Positions 1 to 5,268 of a stretch of DNA of 37,139 nt are shown here, in pieces. How positions within the stretch are numbered: the stretch's first letter is position 1; every line of letters starts with the position of its first letter. The stretch comes from a virus: positions 1 through 37,139 of IMG/VR virus record IMGVR_UViG_3300008451_000397. One strand, 5' to 3'. A program made the translations under genes and the position numbers. Below the pieces are notes generated by a model. The model was not told where the DNA came from. It ran no database searches and saw only the letters and a program-made list of their open reading frames with translations.

Positions 1-15
1 CCGCCCCGGGTGAAT

Positions 16-417
16 TTAAAAAGGGATTTCTTGATCTATGTCGCTGTAATTTGGCGCTGGAATAGCTCCATTTGTTCGTGTTGCTTGTCGCACAGATGGC
101 GCCGCTGATTCTTCACGCTTCCCGCCTTGTAGCGCAACGTCATTTACGCGAACGTCCATGCTCTTACGCTTAATACCTTCTTTATCTGTCCAATCTCTTT
201 CCGTTACTTGGCCCGTCACTGTTACAGCCGTTCCTTTTTTCAGGTATGGCGAAAGAGAATCTCCACGCTTTCCATATAGAGAACAATTCCACCAGATTGT
301 CGGCTTATCTTTCCCCTGCGAATCAGCAACCGAGAATGATGCAACGGCATCGCCATTGGCTAAATACTTAACTTCGGCATCTTTCCCTAGTTGACCTGCG
401 ACACATATAATGTTCAT
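16..417 (-). CDS. ssb: Single-stranded DNA-binding protein
   Basis: This protein coats single-stranded DNA during phage replication and recombination. The 133-residue chain has an N-terminal OB-fold pattern (opening MNIICVAGQLGKDAEVKYL, then a WWNCSLYGKRGD stretch near residues 42-53). It has a low-complexity linker and the acidic tip DIDQEIPF, the SSB tail that recruits partner proteins. The length is slightly shorter than bacterial SSB, as is usual in phages. Its ATG overlaps the stop of the upstream ERF gene (ATGA), so the two are translationally coupled, and annealing protein plus SSB form one recombination unit. It is the last leftward gene before the left edge. The Gp157-like gene at 37120 probably follows it on a circular map. 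Confidence 0.95.
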   Translation of the reverse strand: MNIICVAGQLGKDAEVKYLANGDAVASFSVADSQGKDKPTIWWNCSLYGKRGDSLSPYLKKGTAVTVTGQVTERDWTDKEGIKRKSMDVRVNDVALQGGKREESAAPSVRQATRTNGAIPAPNYSDIDQEIPF

Positions 418-1001
418 GCTGCTTCCTTTGGTGTGAGTTGTAATTTTCTTGCTGTAGCTGCTGCGCGTAATTTCGACAATTGATCTTCTGTCGCTCTTGA
501 TTTAACCGCCGATTTTAATAACTGGCCTATCTCGTCAACGCTTCCCGCATCAGTAATTTGCGTTTGCATGTCAACCAATTGGCTTTGTGAGAGTTTCACT
601 TCTGGCTGTGGCTTGACTGCTTCCGTGCCATCGTCATCGGCTTGGTACAGTCCTGTGATCGCTGCCAGTGCATAGCGGCGGGAGTAGGTCGCTGCGCTGC
701 CATATCCTTGTGCATCGTTCTTTTGCAGCGGCATTACAAGTTCGTCCTCTATCCATTCGCCAGACTCGTGAATTAATCGAGTGGTGAGGTTTAGCTTGCC
801 TGTCTCGCTTGGAGAGAACGACTGTATAAACATGATGCCGTTTTGATTGAGTGCCGGCTTGATCGCGTCTATTACCGATTCCAGATCAGCATAGGTCGAT
901 TTAAAATGGGGGTTCTTCGCGTCTTTGGCTGCAAACGTAATTGCCATCTGTGCTTTTAGTAGTGCTGGCGCCAACTTGCTGATTTCTGCTGATGTTTTCA
1001 T
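414..1001 (-). CDS. erf: ERF-family single-strand annealing protein
   Basis: Essential-recombination-function (ERF) proteins anneal complementary single strands and help circularise terminally redundant phage DNA in P22-like phages. The 195-residue protein shows the family pattern: LAPALLKAQMAITFAAKDAKNP, then FKSTYADLESVIDAIKPALNQNGI, then YGSAATYSRRYALAAITGL and a DDDGTEA motif (about residues 10-130). The C-terminal third is a variable helical tail. The start at 1001 is preceded by AGGAAAAG. The gene overlaps the next gene (ssb) by ATGA. The start lies inside the 3' end of a small upstream frame. An ERF protein fits a headful-packaging phage that recombines its ends. Confidence 0.92.
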   Translation of the reverse strand: MKTSAEISKLAPALLKAQMAITFAAKDAKNPHFKSTYADLESVIDAIKPALNQNGIMFIQSFSPSETGKLNLTTRLIHESGEWIEDELVMPLQKNDAQGYGSAATYSRRYALAAITGLYQADDDGTEAVKPQPEVKLSQSQLVDMQTQITDAGSVDEIGQLLKSAVKSRATEDQLSKLRAAATARKLQLTPKEAA

Positions 1002-1092
1002 CGTCTTTTCCTAGTTGATATTCGTAGTCTGCTAATCCGTCATTTGTTTCTTGCGTCAACTTCTCAAAATAGAAGTCTTTAATCTTGCTCAT
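901..1092 (-). CDS. Small acidic early protein, unknown
   Basis: I do not recognise this 63-residue product. The ATG at 1092 is preceded by GGAGA at good distance and opens MSKIKDFYFEKLTQETNDGL. It lies inside the 3' end of a 34-codon gene. The frame continues about 100 nt into the erf gene. The N-terminal half looks like a normal small soluble protein, while the last 30 residues, where it overlaps erf, look less protein-like. The strong ribosome-binding site supports translation. The late part of the frame may simply be imposed by erf. Another possibility is that it is mainly a leader that couples translation into erf. Confidence 0.5.
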   Translation of the reverse strand: MSKIKDFYFEKLTQETNDGLADYEYQLGKDDENISRNQQVGASTTKSTDGNYVCSQRREEPPF

Positions 1093-1183
1093 TTGGTATT
1101 CTCCAACGCCATGCAAGCTCAAATGCTGACTTGCGGTTAAACTGCTTTTCTCTCCAGTAGATGTATGCGCGTATTAGCTTCAT
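1079..1183 (-). CDS. 34-residue basic, Trp-rich early protein
   Basis: This short gene sits in what would otherwise be a gap. Its ATG (1183-1181) overlaps the stop of the preceding leftward gene as ATGA, and its own end overlaps the start of the next gene. It encodes 34 residues opening MKLIRAYIYWREKQFNRKS and ending near AWRWRIPNEQD. The product is helical, basic and aromatic-rich with no transmembrane segment. Its function is unknown. Support comes from coupling on both sides and a plausible amphipathic helix. No homology search was possible. Confidence 0.5.
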   Translation of the reverse strand: MKLIRAYIYWREKQFNRKSAFELAWRWRIPNEQD

Positions 1184-1404
1184 TTCTGCACCATCTTGAA
1201 ACCAGTCATATACGCGCCCTGTGCTGCCAGTGCCGCCTCTATCCGCTTATTCTCTGCGGCTTCAATACGCGCCGATCTGATGGCCTCCTTGGTCACTTCC
1301 GCATCGTGCTGTCGCTCTTTTACTTCGTCTGATGTTGCGTACATCATCAATGCGAATACTCCGACGAGAACAAATGCAGATTGAATAGCTGAAAATGATT
1401 TCAT
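1180..1404 (-). CDS. Small single-pass membrane protein
   Basis: The product is 74 residues, starting MKSFSAIQSAFVLVGVFALMM: one hydrophobic helix of about 17-19 residues near the N-terminus. A charged Ala/Glu/Lys-rich helix follows to the end. The ATG at 1404 overlaps the preceding stop as ATGA, so I prefer it over a longer in-frame start at 1467, which would lie deep inside the neighbour. The likely location is the inner membrane with a cytoplasmic or periplasmic helical tail. It could act in early host takeover or superinfection exclusion, but nothing in the sequence proves a role. Confidence 0.65.
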   Translation of the reverse strand: MKSFSAIQSAFVLVGVFALMMYATSDEVKERQHDAEVTKEAIRSARIEAAENKRIEAALAAQGAYMTGFKMVQK

Positions 1405-1604
1405 GGCATTACCTCTTCGACTACAGTATTGAATTTCACGCTTTTTACGGCTGCTGAATATCCGCACATTTTCGCGTCAATCTTTGCTAATTGCGTTGCG
1501 ATTCCCTTTGTGCTTGCATAGCCAACCCATCCAAACACTGGCAACTTTGCCGACTTCGCAAAAGTTAAATCAATTGAGTATTTTTTCATCTTCATAATCA
1601 TCAT
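1401..1604 (-). CDS. Small early protein, unknown
   Basis: The product is 67 residues, beginning MMIMKMKKYSIDLTFAKSAK and containing a Gly/aromatic patch (VFGWVGYAS). The start at 1604 has a clear AAGGAGA ribosome-binding site just upstream. A longer frame to 1670 would run through a structured non-coding stretch and is rejected. It looks like a small soluble alpha/beta protein. The tail ends VVEEVMP and overlaps the next gene as ATGA. No family was recognised. Confidence 0.65.
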   Translation of the reverse strand: MMIMKMKKYSIDLTFAKSAKLPVFGWVGYASTKGIATQLAKIDAKMCGYSAAVKSVKFNTVVEEVMP

Positions 1605-1788
1605 CGTCTCCTTGTTAGTTAGTGGTGCCGCATTGCTACGGAACGACCGAGAATCCTCCGTCCTCACCACTGATAATCACTCTCTCGCTAAAGCTACGAA
1701 TCGCGGGAAGTATCAAAAACCGCTTGGAGCTAACCCAATTTGAAAGTGATTATCAGTAGCGGCTCGTAACGTGAGCCAGCCGGTTAAA
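1605..1788 (-). ncRNA. Structured untranslated segment in the leftward operon
   Basis: This 184-nt gap separates two leftward genes. It holds a perfect 13-bp inverted repeat: ACTGATAATCACT at 1669-1681 and its complement at 1745-1757, with a 63-nt spacer. A second 6-bp pair (GTGGTG 1622-1627, CACCAC 1665-1670) lies next to it. In the leftward transcript this would fold as a long closed stem followed by a smaller one just before the ribosome-binding site of the 1604 gene. There is no U-tract, so it is not an ordinary terminator. It could be an antitermination, RNA-processing or translational-control element. The type is inferred from structure only. Confidence 0.35.
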
Positions 1789-2097
1789 TCAAATCATTAA
1801 GTACGCTGTCCAATAATTGATGCTGGTATCTTTCAGGAACCGAACAAGCTCATCGCCTTTGTTCTCTTTCACCAGTTGCGCCAGTGTTGTTTCAAAGTTG
1901 CGGCCTTCTGTTCCCATTGCGCCTAACTTCTCGCTGATCGCTTCGTTCATGTTGTCTTTGCTGGCCCAGAAATATTCGCCGCCTTCTGTCATCACTTTTG
2001 CTTCGGCTTCTTCTGCGGCTGCTTCTTCTGCTGCTTCTTGTGCGTCACGCTCTTTGTAATATCTAGCGGTGTCTACTTCTACTTGGCAGTAATTCAT
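1789..2097 (-). CDS. Acidic Ala/Glu-rich early protein
   Basis: The product is 102 residues, with a run of Ala/Glu (AQEAAEEAAAEEAEAKV, about residues 20-36) predicted to be a charged helix. A more ordinary globular C-terminal half follows. A strong AGGAGA site precedes the ATG at 2097. It is the second gene of the leftward operon, after the antirepressor. Its high negative charge is typical of small phage proteins that bind host factors or mimic DNA, but that is only a possibility. No family was recognised. Confidence 0.65.
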   Translation of the reverse strand: MNYCQVEVDTARYYKERDAQEAAEEAAAEEAEAKVMTEGGEYFWASKDNMNEAISEKLGAMGTEGRNFETTLAQLVKENKGDELVRFLKDTSINYWTAYLMI

Positions 2098-2124
2098 TTC
2101 AGTCTCCTATTAGTTTCGATACAG

Positions 2125-2904
2125 TCATGCAACGTTAGATAAAATCAGGTGATCGCAAGCGCTGACAAACCACTTCAATTGCTTGACAGGCGTACCGCTT
2201 GAACTCTTTTTGCCAGTGTCTAACCACTCGCAATGTTTCAGACCAAGATCGGTCGGCTCCCATGCTGATGTTTTTTGGTTTGATTTCTGCAAGCCACTAG
2301 CGGAAAGTAGTTTGTTCATTGATTGCGCAGAGATTCCGCGCTCTTTGCCAAGTTCGGTAGGTGTGAAGGTGAGTCCGCGCTGATCTGCAATCAGGTGTGT
2401 CTGCCCGATTAATGACAGAGTGCTGATGCCTGTGGTTTTGATGGATGCTTTATCGGCTGCGAGTAATGCTTGGTTGCCAGTCAATCCGCAAAGTTTCGCA
2501 ATACGCAAGGCCGGAGTGAAAATTGACATTGCTTCGCGCTCTGGTGCTTGCAAACGTGGTGCGCGTGGCTTTGTCGATGGAAGTGCCTTTGCTTCCCGTT
2601 CGCAAGAAATGAAGTATTGACGCGCCTGTTTGCCTTTGGCGTTGCGCTCGACCATCGACAATTCTTTAGCCATGTCGAGGGTGATAAAGTAATCAACAAG
2701 TGTCGCGTTATTGGCTTCCATTTTTTTATGGAGGCGAACGTAATCAACATTTTCAACAAAGCCATATTGATCAATGCGTGACTTGATCCAAGTTGAAAAA
2801 TCTTGCTTGCTTTCCAAGTGAGCATGAAGCTCACGAGCATTAACAGCCTGCACTTGTGCATCATTGATTGTTTGCTGCGTTATTACGATTAATTGATTCA
2901 TCAT
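2125..2904 (-). CDS. AntA/AntB-type phage antirepressor
   Basis: This protein is predicted to inactivate phage repressors by direct binding. Residues about 18-95 match the AntA/AntB antirepressor pattern: VNARELHAHLESKQDFSTWI, then YGFVENVDYVRL, ITLDMAKELSMVERNAKGK and the ending ARQYFISCEREAK. The C-terminal part (about 150-255) is a separate helical domain with a winged-helix look (GISAQSMNKLLSASGLQK). I start it at 2904, or the adjacent ATG at 2901, after an AGGGGAAA site. An in-frame ATG at 2934 falls inside the operator and promoter and upstream of the expected transcript start. It is the first gene downstream of PL, so its expression should be controlled by the repressor it antagonises. 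The family is known from temperate phages of many bacteria. Confidence 0.85.
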   Translation of the reverse strand: MMNQLIVITQQTINDAQVQAVNARELHAHLESKQDFSTWIKSRIDQYGFVENVDYVRLHKKMEANNATLVDYFITLDMAKELSMVERNAKGKQARQYFISCEREAKALPSTKPRAPRLQAPEREAMSIFTPALRIAKLCGLTGNQALLAADKASIKTTGISTLSLIGQTHLIADQRGLTFTPTELGKERGISAQSMNKLLSASGLQKSNQKTSAWEPTDLGLKHCEWLDTGKKSSSGTPVKQLKWFVSACDHLILSNVA

Positions 2905-2932
2905 TTCCCCTGGTTGTTTGAAGCGATGAGTC

Positions 2933-2962
2933 ATTAAACCACAAGTTTAATTAAGAGGTCAA
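2933..2962 (-). promoter_or_regulatory. PL-type early leftward promoter
   Basis: On the minus strand, a TTGACC -35 (2962-2957) and a TTTAAT -10 (2938-2933) are separated by 18 bp. The predicted start is near 2926, upstream of the antirepressor ribosome-binding site. The -35 overlaps the operator at 2959-2973 and the -10 overlaps the operator at 2934-2950, so bound repressor would block polymerase. The -10 is identical to that of the PR-type promoter. Confidence 0.65.
2934..2950. promoter_or_regulatory. Operator OL1-like
   Basis: A 17-bp perfect palindrome with unpaired centre, TTAAAC-CACAA-GTTTAA. Its centre is 24 bp from that of the neighbouring site at 2959-2973. It covers the PL -10 element. 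Confidence 0.65.
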
Positions 2963-2973
2963 CCACAAGTTGA
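2959..2973. promoter_or_regulatory. Operator OL2-like
   Basis: A 15-bp palindrome TCAAC-CACAA-GTTGA with the same core as OL1. It overlaps the PL -35 element. The 24-bp centre spacing places it about two helical turns from OL1, so repressor dimers could bind cooperatively. Confidence 0.62.
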
Positions 2974-3046
2974 ATAAATATTTAAAATTTTTTCAATGTG
3001 TATCTATTTTGTTAAAGATTCATGTAATATATTTGTAATAATAATT

Positions 3047-3061
3047 GTTACATTGTGTAAC
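3047..3061. promoter_or_regulatory. 15-bp palindrome upstream of the 50-codon gene
   Basis: GTTAC-ATTGT-GTAAC has the same 5-5-5 geometry as the operators but a different half-site. It lies about 17 bp before the ATG at 3078, in an AT-rich segment (2974-3077) that otherwise holds no gene. It could be a binding site for another regulator or a divergent operator. Confidence 0.35.
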
Positions 3062-3077
3062 TATAGAGACATGATTC

Positions 3078-3230
3078 ATGAACAGAACAGACGAAGAAGC
3101 GCTCCTGATCGCATTTAAAAAAATGAATCAGGAGGCTAGAGATACAATTTTGATGATTGCAGAGAAATATGCAGAGGCAATGCCAGGGGAAGAGTTTCCC
3201 AGACTTAGATTAGTTAGCAGCTCGAAGTAG
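3078..3230 (+). CDS. 50-residue protein resembling the repressor tail
   Basis: This short frame runs convergently with the repressor gene; their 3' ends overlap by 21 bp. It encodes 50 residues starting MNRTDEEALLIAFKKMNQEA. Its middle (ALLIAFKKMNQEARDTILMIA) aligns by eye with the last 40 residues of the repressor (ALITAYKEATDDGKKMIELAA). The tail has no DNA-binding domain. This kind of sequence is common as the C-terminal oligomerisation tail of short phage repressors. It may form mixed oligomers with the repressor and weaken it, or its transcript may act as antisense to the repressor mRNA. It could also be a decayed repressor remnant. The ribosome-binding site is weak. Confidence 0.5.
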   Translation: MNRTDEEALLIAFKKMNQEARDTILMIAEKYAEAMPGEEFPRLRLVSSSK

Positions 3231-3605
3231 TTTTTTACGTTTTGGAACTGACGATGCAGCCAGTTCAATCATCTTTTTACCGTCATCGGTCGCTTCTTTA
3301 TAAGCAGTTATAAGGGCAAGCTCCGTGGCGTTGACGTATATTAATGCCGTGCCAGGTATATCACTTGGCTGGAAGTATTCCGGCGGCAACTGACCATCCT
3401 CATTTCCCCCTGCACTTAATAGAGTATCGACCGACACTCCTAGAGCCTTAGCTACGGCTGGCACATTCTTACGTGCAATATTCCCCGATTTAGTCCATTT
3501 CGACACGGCATTGACCGACACGCCGACAGCATCGGCCAGAAATTGCTGATTTTCCCTAAGTATTTTTAGGCGTTCAGCGATGTATTTTCCAATATTTTTA
3601 TCCAT
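3210..3605 (-). CDS. Short XRE-family CI-like repressor
   Basis: This is predicted to be the lysogeny repressor, binding the operators in both flanking clusters. The 131 residues contain an HTH_3/XRE domain at about 8-63, with the recognition region LADAVGVSVNAVSKWTKSGN and the closing VPAVAKALGVSVDTLL. A short linker and a helical tail (about 88-131) follow. There is no S24/LexA-type peptidase domain, so RecA-stimulated self-cleavage is not expected, and the antirepressor is the natural inactivator. No Shine-Dalgarno sequence precedes the ATG, and a weak TACGAA -10 lies only 9 bp upstream of it. The message from its maintenance promoter may therefore be leaderless, as known for lambda cI. 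Confidence 0.85.
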   Translation of the reverse strand: MDKNIGKYIAERLKILRENQQFLADAVGVSVNAVSKWTKSGNIARKNVPAVAKALGVSVDTLLSAGGNEDGQLPPEYFQPSDIPGTALIYVNATELALITAYKEATDDGKKMIELAASSVPKRKKLLRAAN

Positions 3606-3616
3606 TTTGTGATTTT

Positions 3617-3631
3617 CGTAGCAGTGGTTTA
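3617..3631. promoter_or_regulatory. Operator OR3-like (degenerate)
   Basis: CGTAG-CAGTG-GTTTA keeps one consensus half-site (GTTTA). It is closest to the repressor start. Its centre (3624) is 24 bp from the next site, which is the main reason for calling it. Confidence 0.45.
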
Positions 3632-3640
3632 AAAAAACAA

Positions 3641-3655
3641 CGGAACATAGGTTGA
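3641..3655. promoter_or_regulatory. Operator OR2-like (degenerate)
   Basis: CGGAA-CATAG-GTTGA keeps one half-site (GTTGA). Its centre at 3648 is 24 bp from OR3 and 23 bp from OR1. It overlaps the PR -35. Confidence 0.45.
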
Positions 3656-3680
3656 TTTAAAAATAAACCTGTGGTTTAAT
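3652..3680 (+). promoter_or_regulatory. PR-type early rightward promoter
   Basis: TTGATT at 3652-3657, a 17-bp spacer and TTTAAT at 3675-3680. The predicted start falls at about 3686-3688, on the ATG of the Cro-like gene. It is overlaid by the operators at 3641 and 3664, as in lambdoid control regions. Confidence 0.6.
3664..3678. promoter_or_regulatory. Operator OR1-like
   Basis: TAAAC-CTGTG-GTTTA is a full palindrome. On the other strand its core reads CACAG, nearly the CACAA core of the left operators. It covers the PR -10. Confidence 0.62.
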
Positions 3681-3686
3681 TCGGTC

Positions 3687-3926
3687 ATGAAAACACAAAA
3701 CCACATACCGCCGATTGAGAAAGCCGTTGCCATTGCTGGCGGCGTTTCTGTCTTGGCGAAGGCTTGCGGGGTGTCTTTGCAAGCGGTCTATAAATGGCTG
3801 AAAAAAGGCTACCCGCCGGAAAACAGGCGCAAGTCAATCGAGGCTGCTGTCAATGGTCGCGTTTCTCGTTTTGACTTATTGCCGCCTGACTTTCATCTAA
3901 ACAAGGAAAACCCATGTGACACCTAA
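3687..3926 (+). CDS. Cro/YdaS-like DNA-binding protein
   Basis: This small protein should compete with the repressor for the operators and commit the phage to lysis. It is 79 residues with a Cro-type helix-turn-helix at about 18-66 (GGVSVLAKACGVSLQAVYKWLKKGYPPE). A segment of the form RRKSIEAAVNGRVSRFDLLPPDF follows, typical of the YdaS/Cro group. It is the first rightward gene and is divergent from the repressor. No Shine-Dalgarno precedes the ATG and the predicted PR start coincides with it, so translation may be leaderless. Expression would be repressed in the lysogen. Confidence 0.82.
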   Translation: MKTQNHIPPIEKAVAIAGGVSVLAKACGVSLQAVYKWLKKGYPPENRRKSIEAAVNGRVSRFDLLPPDFHLNKENPCDT

Positions 3927-3935
3927 CTCGACCGC

Positions 3936-3966
3936 AACACCGAACTACCCGATAAACACCGAACTA
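3936..3966 (+). repeat. Tandem 12-bp direct repeat after cro
   Basis: AACACCGAACTA occurs at 3936-3947 and again at 3955-3966, a 19-bp period. A partial copy, ACCGAACT, follows near 4239. The pair sits just before the ribosome-binding site of the next gene, the place where lambdoid phages have nut or CII-type sites. Its function is not known. Confidence 0.4.
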
Positions 3967-3979
3967 AAAGAGGCAACAA

Positions 3980-4216
3980 ATGAACGCACGCAACATAGTT
4001 GTAAAAACACTTCTTAGCGCTGACGAATTTCTGACATTCGAAACAGCGTGTAAGCACTCCGATATATCCCAGTCCAAAGCCCTGCGCGATCTGGCTAATG
4101 GATGGGTCAATGATAGACGGGTGGGATGGATAGCGGAACGGCCTGCTTGTGGCCATAGACGGCACATAAGCACGGCGCGAGTGAATAAGCCAAGCAATTT
4201 CCGTATGCGGCAATGA
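3980..4216 (+). CDS. Ribbon-helix-helix-like small regulator
   Basis: The product is 78 residues. Residues about 8-43 (VKTLLSADEFLTFETACKHS then SKALRDLANGWV) have the strand-helix-helix pattern of ribbon-helix-helix DNA-binding proteins. The rest is basic and Arg/His-rich. It occupies the slot of cII in lambdoid phages, directly after cro, so an early or lysogeny regulator is plausible. The start has GAGG upstream and the stop overlaps the next ATG. An opposing 99-codon frame in this interval has no coupling or ribosome-binding site and was rejected. Confidence 0.6.
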   Translation: MNARNIVVKTLLSADEFLTFETACKHSDISQSKALRDLANGWVNDRRVGWIAERPACGHRRHISTARVNKPSNFRMRQ

Positions 4217-4440
4217 ACACAAAAAGCAAGTTAATCAACCGAACTGAAAGAAAAAACATGACAGAGCAAGACCAACTATTACAGATTGCCCAAGTATCAA
4301 TGGAGATCGTTATTTTGCGTGATCGCATGAACTCGGCAGAAAAGACTGCACGCAAGGCACGTACTGCGCTTGAAATGATGGAGAGCGTGCATTACGACAT
4401 GGTGAGCAAGTTTAAGCGTTTATCGGTGACGCCACCATGA
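4213..4440 (+). CDS. Small coiled-coil early protein
   Basis: The product is 75 residues, mostly one long helix (about 20-60: LLQIAQVSMEIVILRDRM and then an Ala/Arg/Lys-rich stretch). The ATG at 4213 overlaps the previous stop as ATGA. An internal ATG at 4258 (MTEQDQLL) is an equally likely start, since it follows a purine-rich GAAAGAAAAA. Likely cytoplasmic. No family was recognised. Confidence 0.6.
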   Translation: MNTKSKLINRTERKNMTEQDQLLQIAQVSMEIVILRDRMNSAEKTARKARTALEMMESVHYDMVSKFKRLSVTPP

Positions 4441-4634
4441 CGTACCAGTCGCCCGCCAATGTTGATCAGATGCATATCAACAATCAACGTCCGAGCATTT
4501 CCGCGCAGTCGCCTACTAAGTGGTGCGCGAATAACAATTGCAAAGTAACGCGCAAGCAATCTGTTGCGCAGTTTTGGAACGCCAAGCGCAATCCGATATT
4601 CAAGTTTTGCGCGACTTGTCGGGGCAAAGCATGA
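4437..4634 (+). CDS. Small cysteine-containing early protein
   Basis: The product is 65 residues. A C-terminal region with WCANNNCKV and FCATCRGKA gives four cysteines as two close pairs, a typical small zinc-ribbon arrangement. The N-terminal 25 residues look disordered. Start and stop both overlap neighbours as ATGA, so it is part of the coupled early operon. It may bind nucleic acid or a host protein; no specific family was recognised. Confidence 0.6.
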   Translation: MTYQSPANVDQMHINNQRPSISAQSPTKWCANNNCKVTRKQSVAQFWNAKRNPIFKFCATCRGKA

Positions 4635-4975
4635 GCCAAGACACCGAAGTTAATATCTTTAAGTGTCTTGATTACCTAAGGGTAAACGCACCAGCTTATG
4701 CGCAAGCAAAGGCTAATCGTGTCTATCTGGAAGAGTATCGCAAGTCGCTTAAAGCTATTGAAATGGCTAAGGCTGAATCTGCTGGCGCCAAGTCAGCAGC
4801 TACACAAGAACGTGATGCCTACGCAAGCGAGGCATATCAACTTCATTTGCTTGGACTGCAAGAAGCCACGTTACAAGAAGAGAATTTACGATGGATGCTA
4901 GTAGCAGCACAAGCAAAAATCGAAGTCTGGCGCACGATTGAAAGCTCGCGCAGATATGAGGCTAAAACCTTATGA
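4631..4975 (+). CDS. Helical early protein, unknown
   Basis: The product is 114 residues when started at 4631, where ATG overlaps the preceding stop. The longer upstream frame to 4538 only reads through the previous gene. The sequence is mostly helical: VNIFKCLDYLRVNAPAYAQAKA, a YLEEYRKSLKAIEMAKAES helix, then a coiled-coil-like LQEATLQEENLRWML. Similar small helical proteins are often found just upstream of recombination nucleases in phages, which is the case here (Ref and RusA follow). No defined function. Confidence 0.65.
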   Translation: MSQDTEVNIFKCLDYLRVNAPAYAQAKANRVYLEEYRKSLKAIEMAKAESAGAKSAATQERDAYASEAYQLHLLGLQEATLQEENLRWMLVAAQAKIEVWRTIESSRRYEAKTL

Positions 4976-5268
4976 AGCGCACATCAACAGCAGCAGAAAA
5001 ACGCCATCTGGCAAGCGTTGCGGCTCTTGGCTGCATCGTTTGCGGTCATGTATATGGCAACTACGACACACCAGCACAAGCACACCATGCCCGGGTACGC
5101 CATGGGTGGGGACGCACTAGCCATTTAATGACAATCCCATTATGCCCAGAGCATCACACCGGAAAAACAGGAGTGCATAGCCATGGGCGCGAGGAATGGG
5201 AAGCGTTGCACGGCTTTAGTGAAATTGAATTACTGGCAGTGGTTCAAGCCAAGTTAGGCATCGAATGA
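4972..5268 (+). CDS. Ref-family recombination nuclease
   Basis: Ref of phage P1 is a RecA-dependent HNH-type nuclease that cuts within displacement loops. This 98-residue protein has the zinc and active-site pattern of the family core: C21-x2-C24, paired H38-H39, then PLCPEHH (C58, H61, H62), and HSHGREEWEALHG near the end. It lacks the long disordered N-terminus of P1 Ref. The start overlaps the upstream stop and the end overlaps rusA as ATGA. With ERF, SSB and RusA it would form the phage recombination set. The family call is from motif reading only. Confidence 0.78.
   Translation: MKRTSTAAEKRHLASVAALGCIVCGHVYGNYDTPAQAHHARVRHGWGRTSHLMTIPLCPEHHTGKTGVHSHGREEWEALHGFSEIELLAVVQAKLGIE

Noticed and set aside
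2481-2864. 127-codon open frame opposite sense-frame within the antirepressor
   Set aside because: Same strand, other frame of a gene with clear family motifs; no ribosome-binding site and low-quality protein sequence.
3923-4222. 99-codon minus-strand frame over the RHH-like gene
   Set aside because: The plus-strand gene has a ribosome-binding site, ATGA coupling and a domain pattern; the opposing frame has none.
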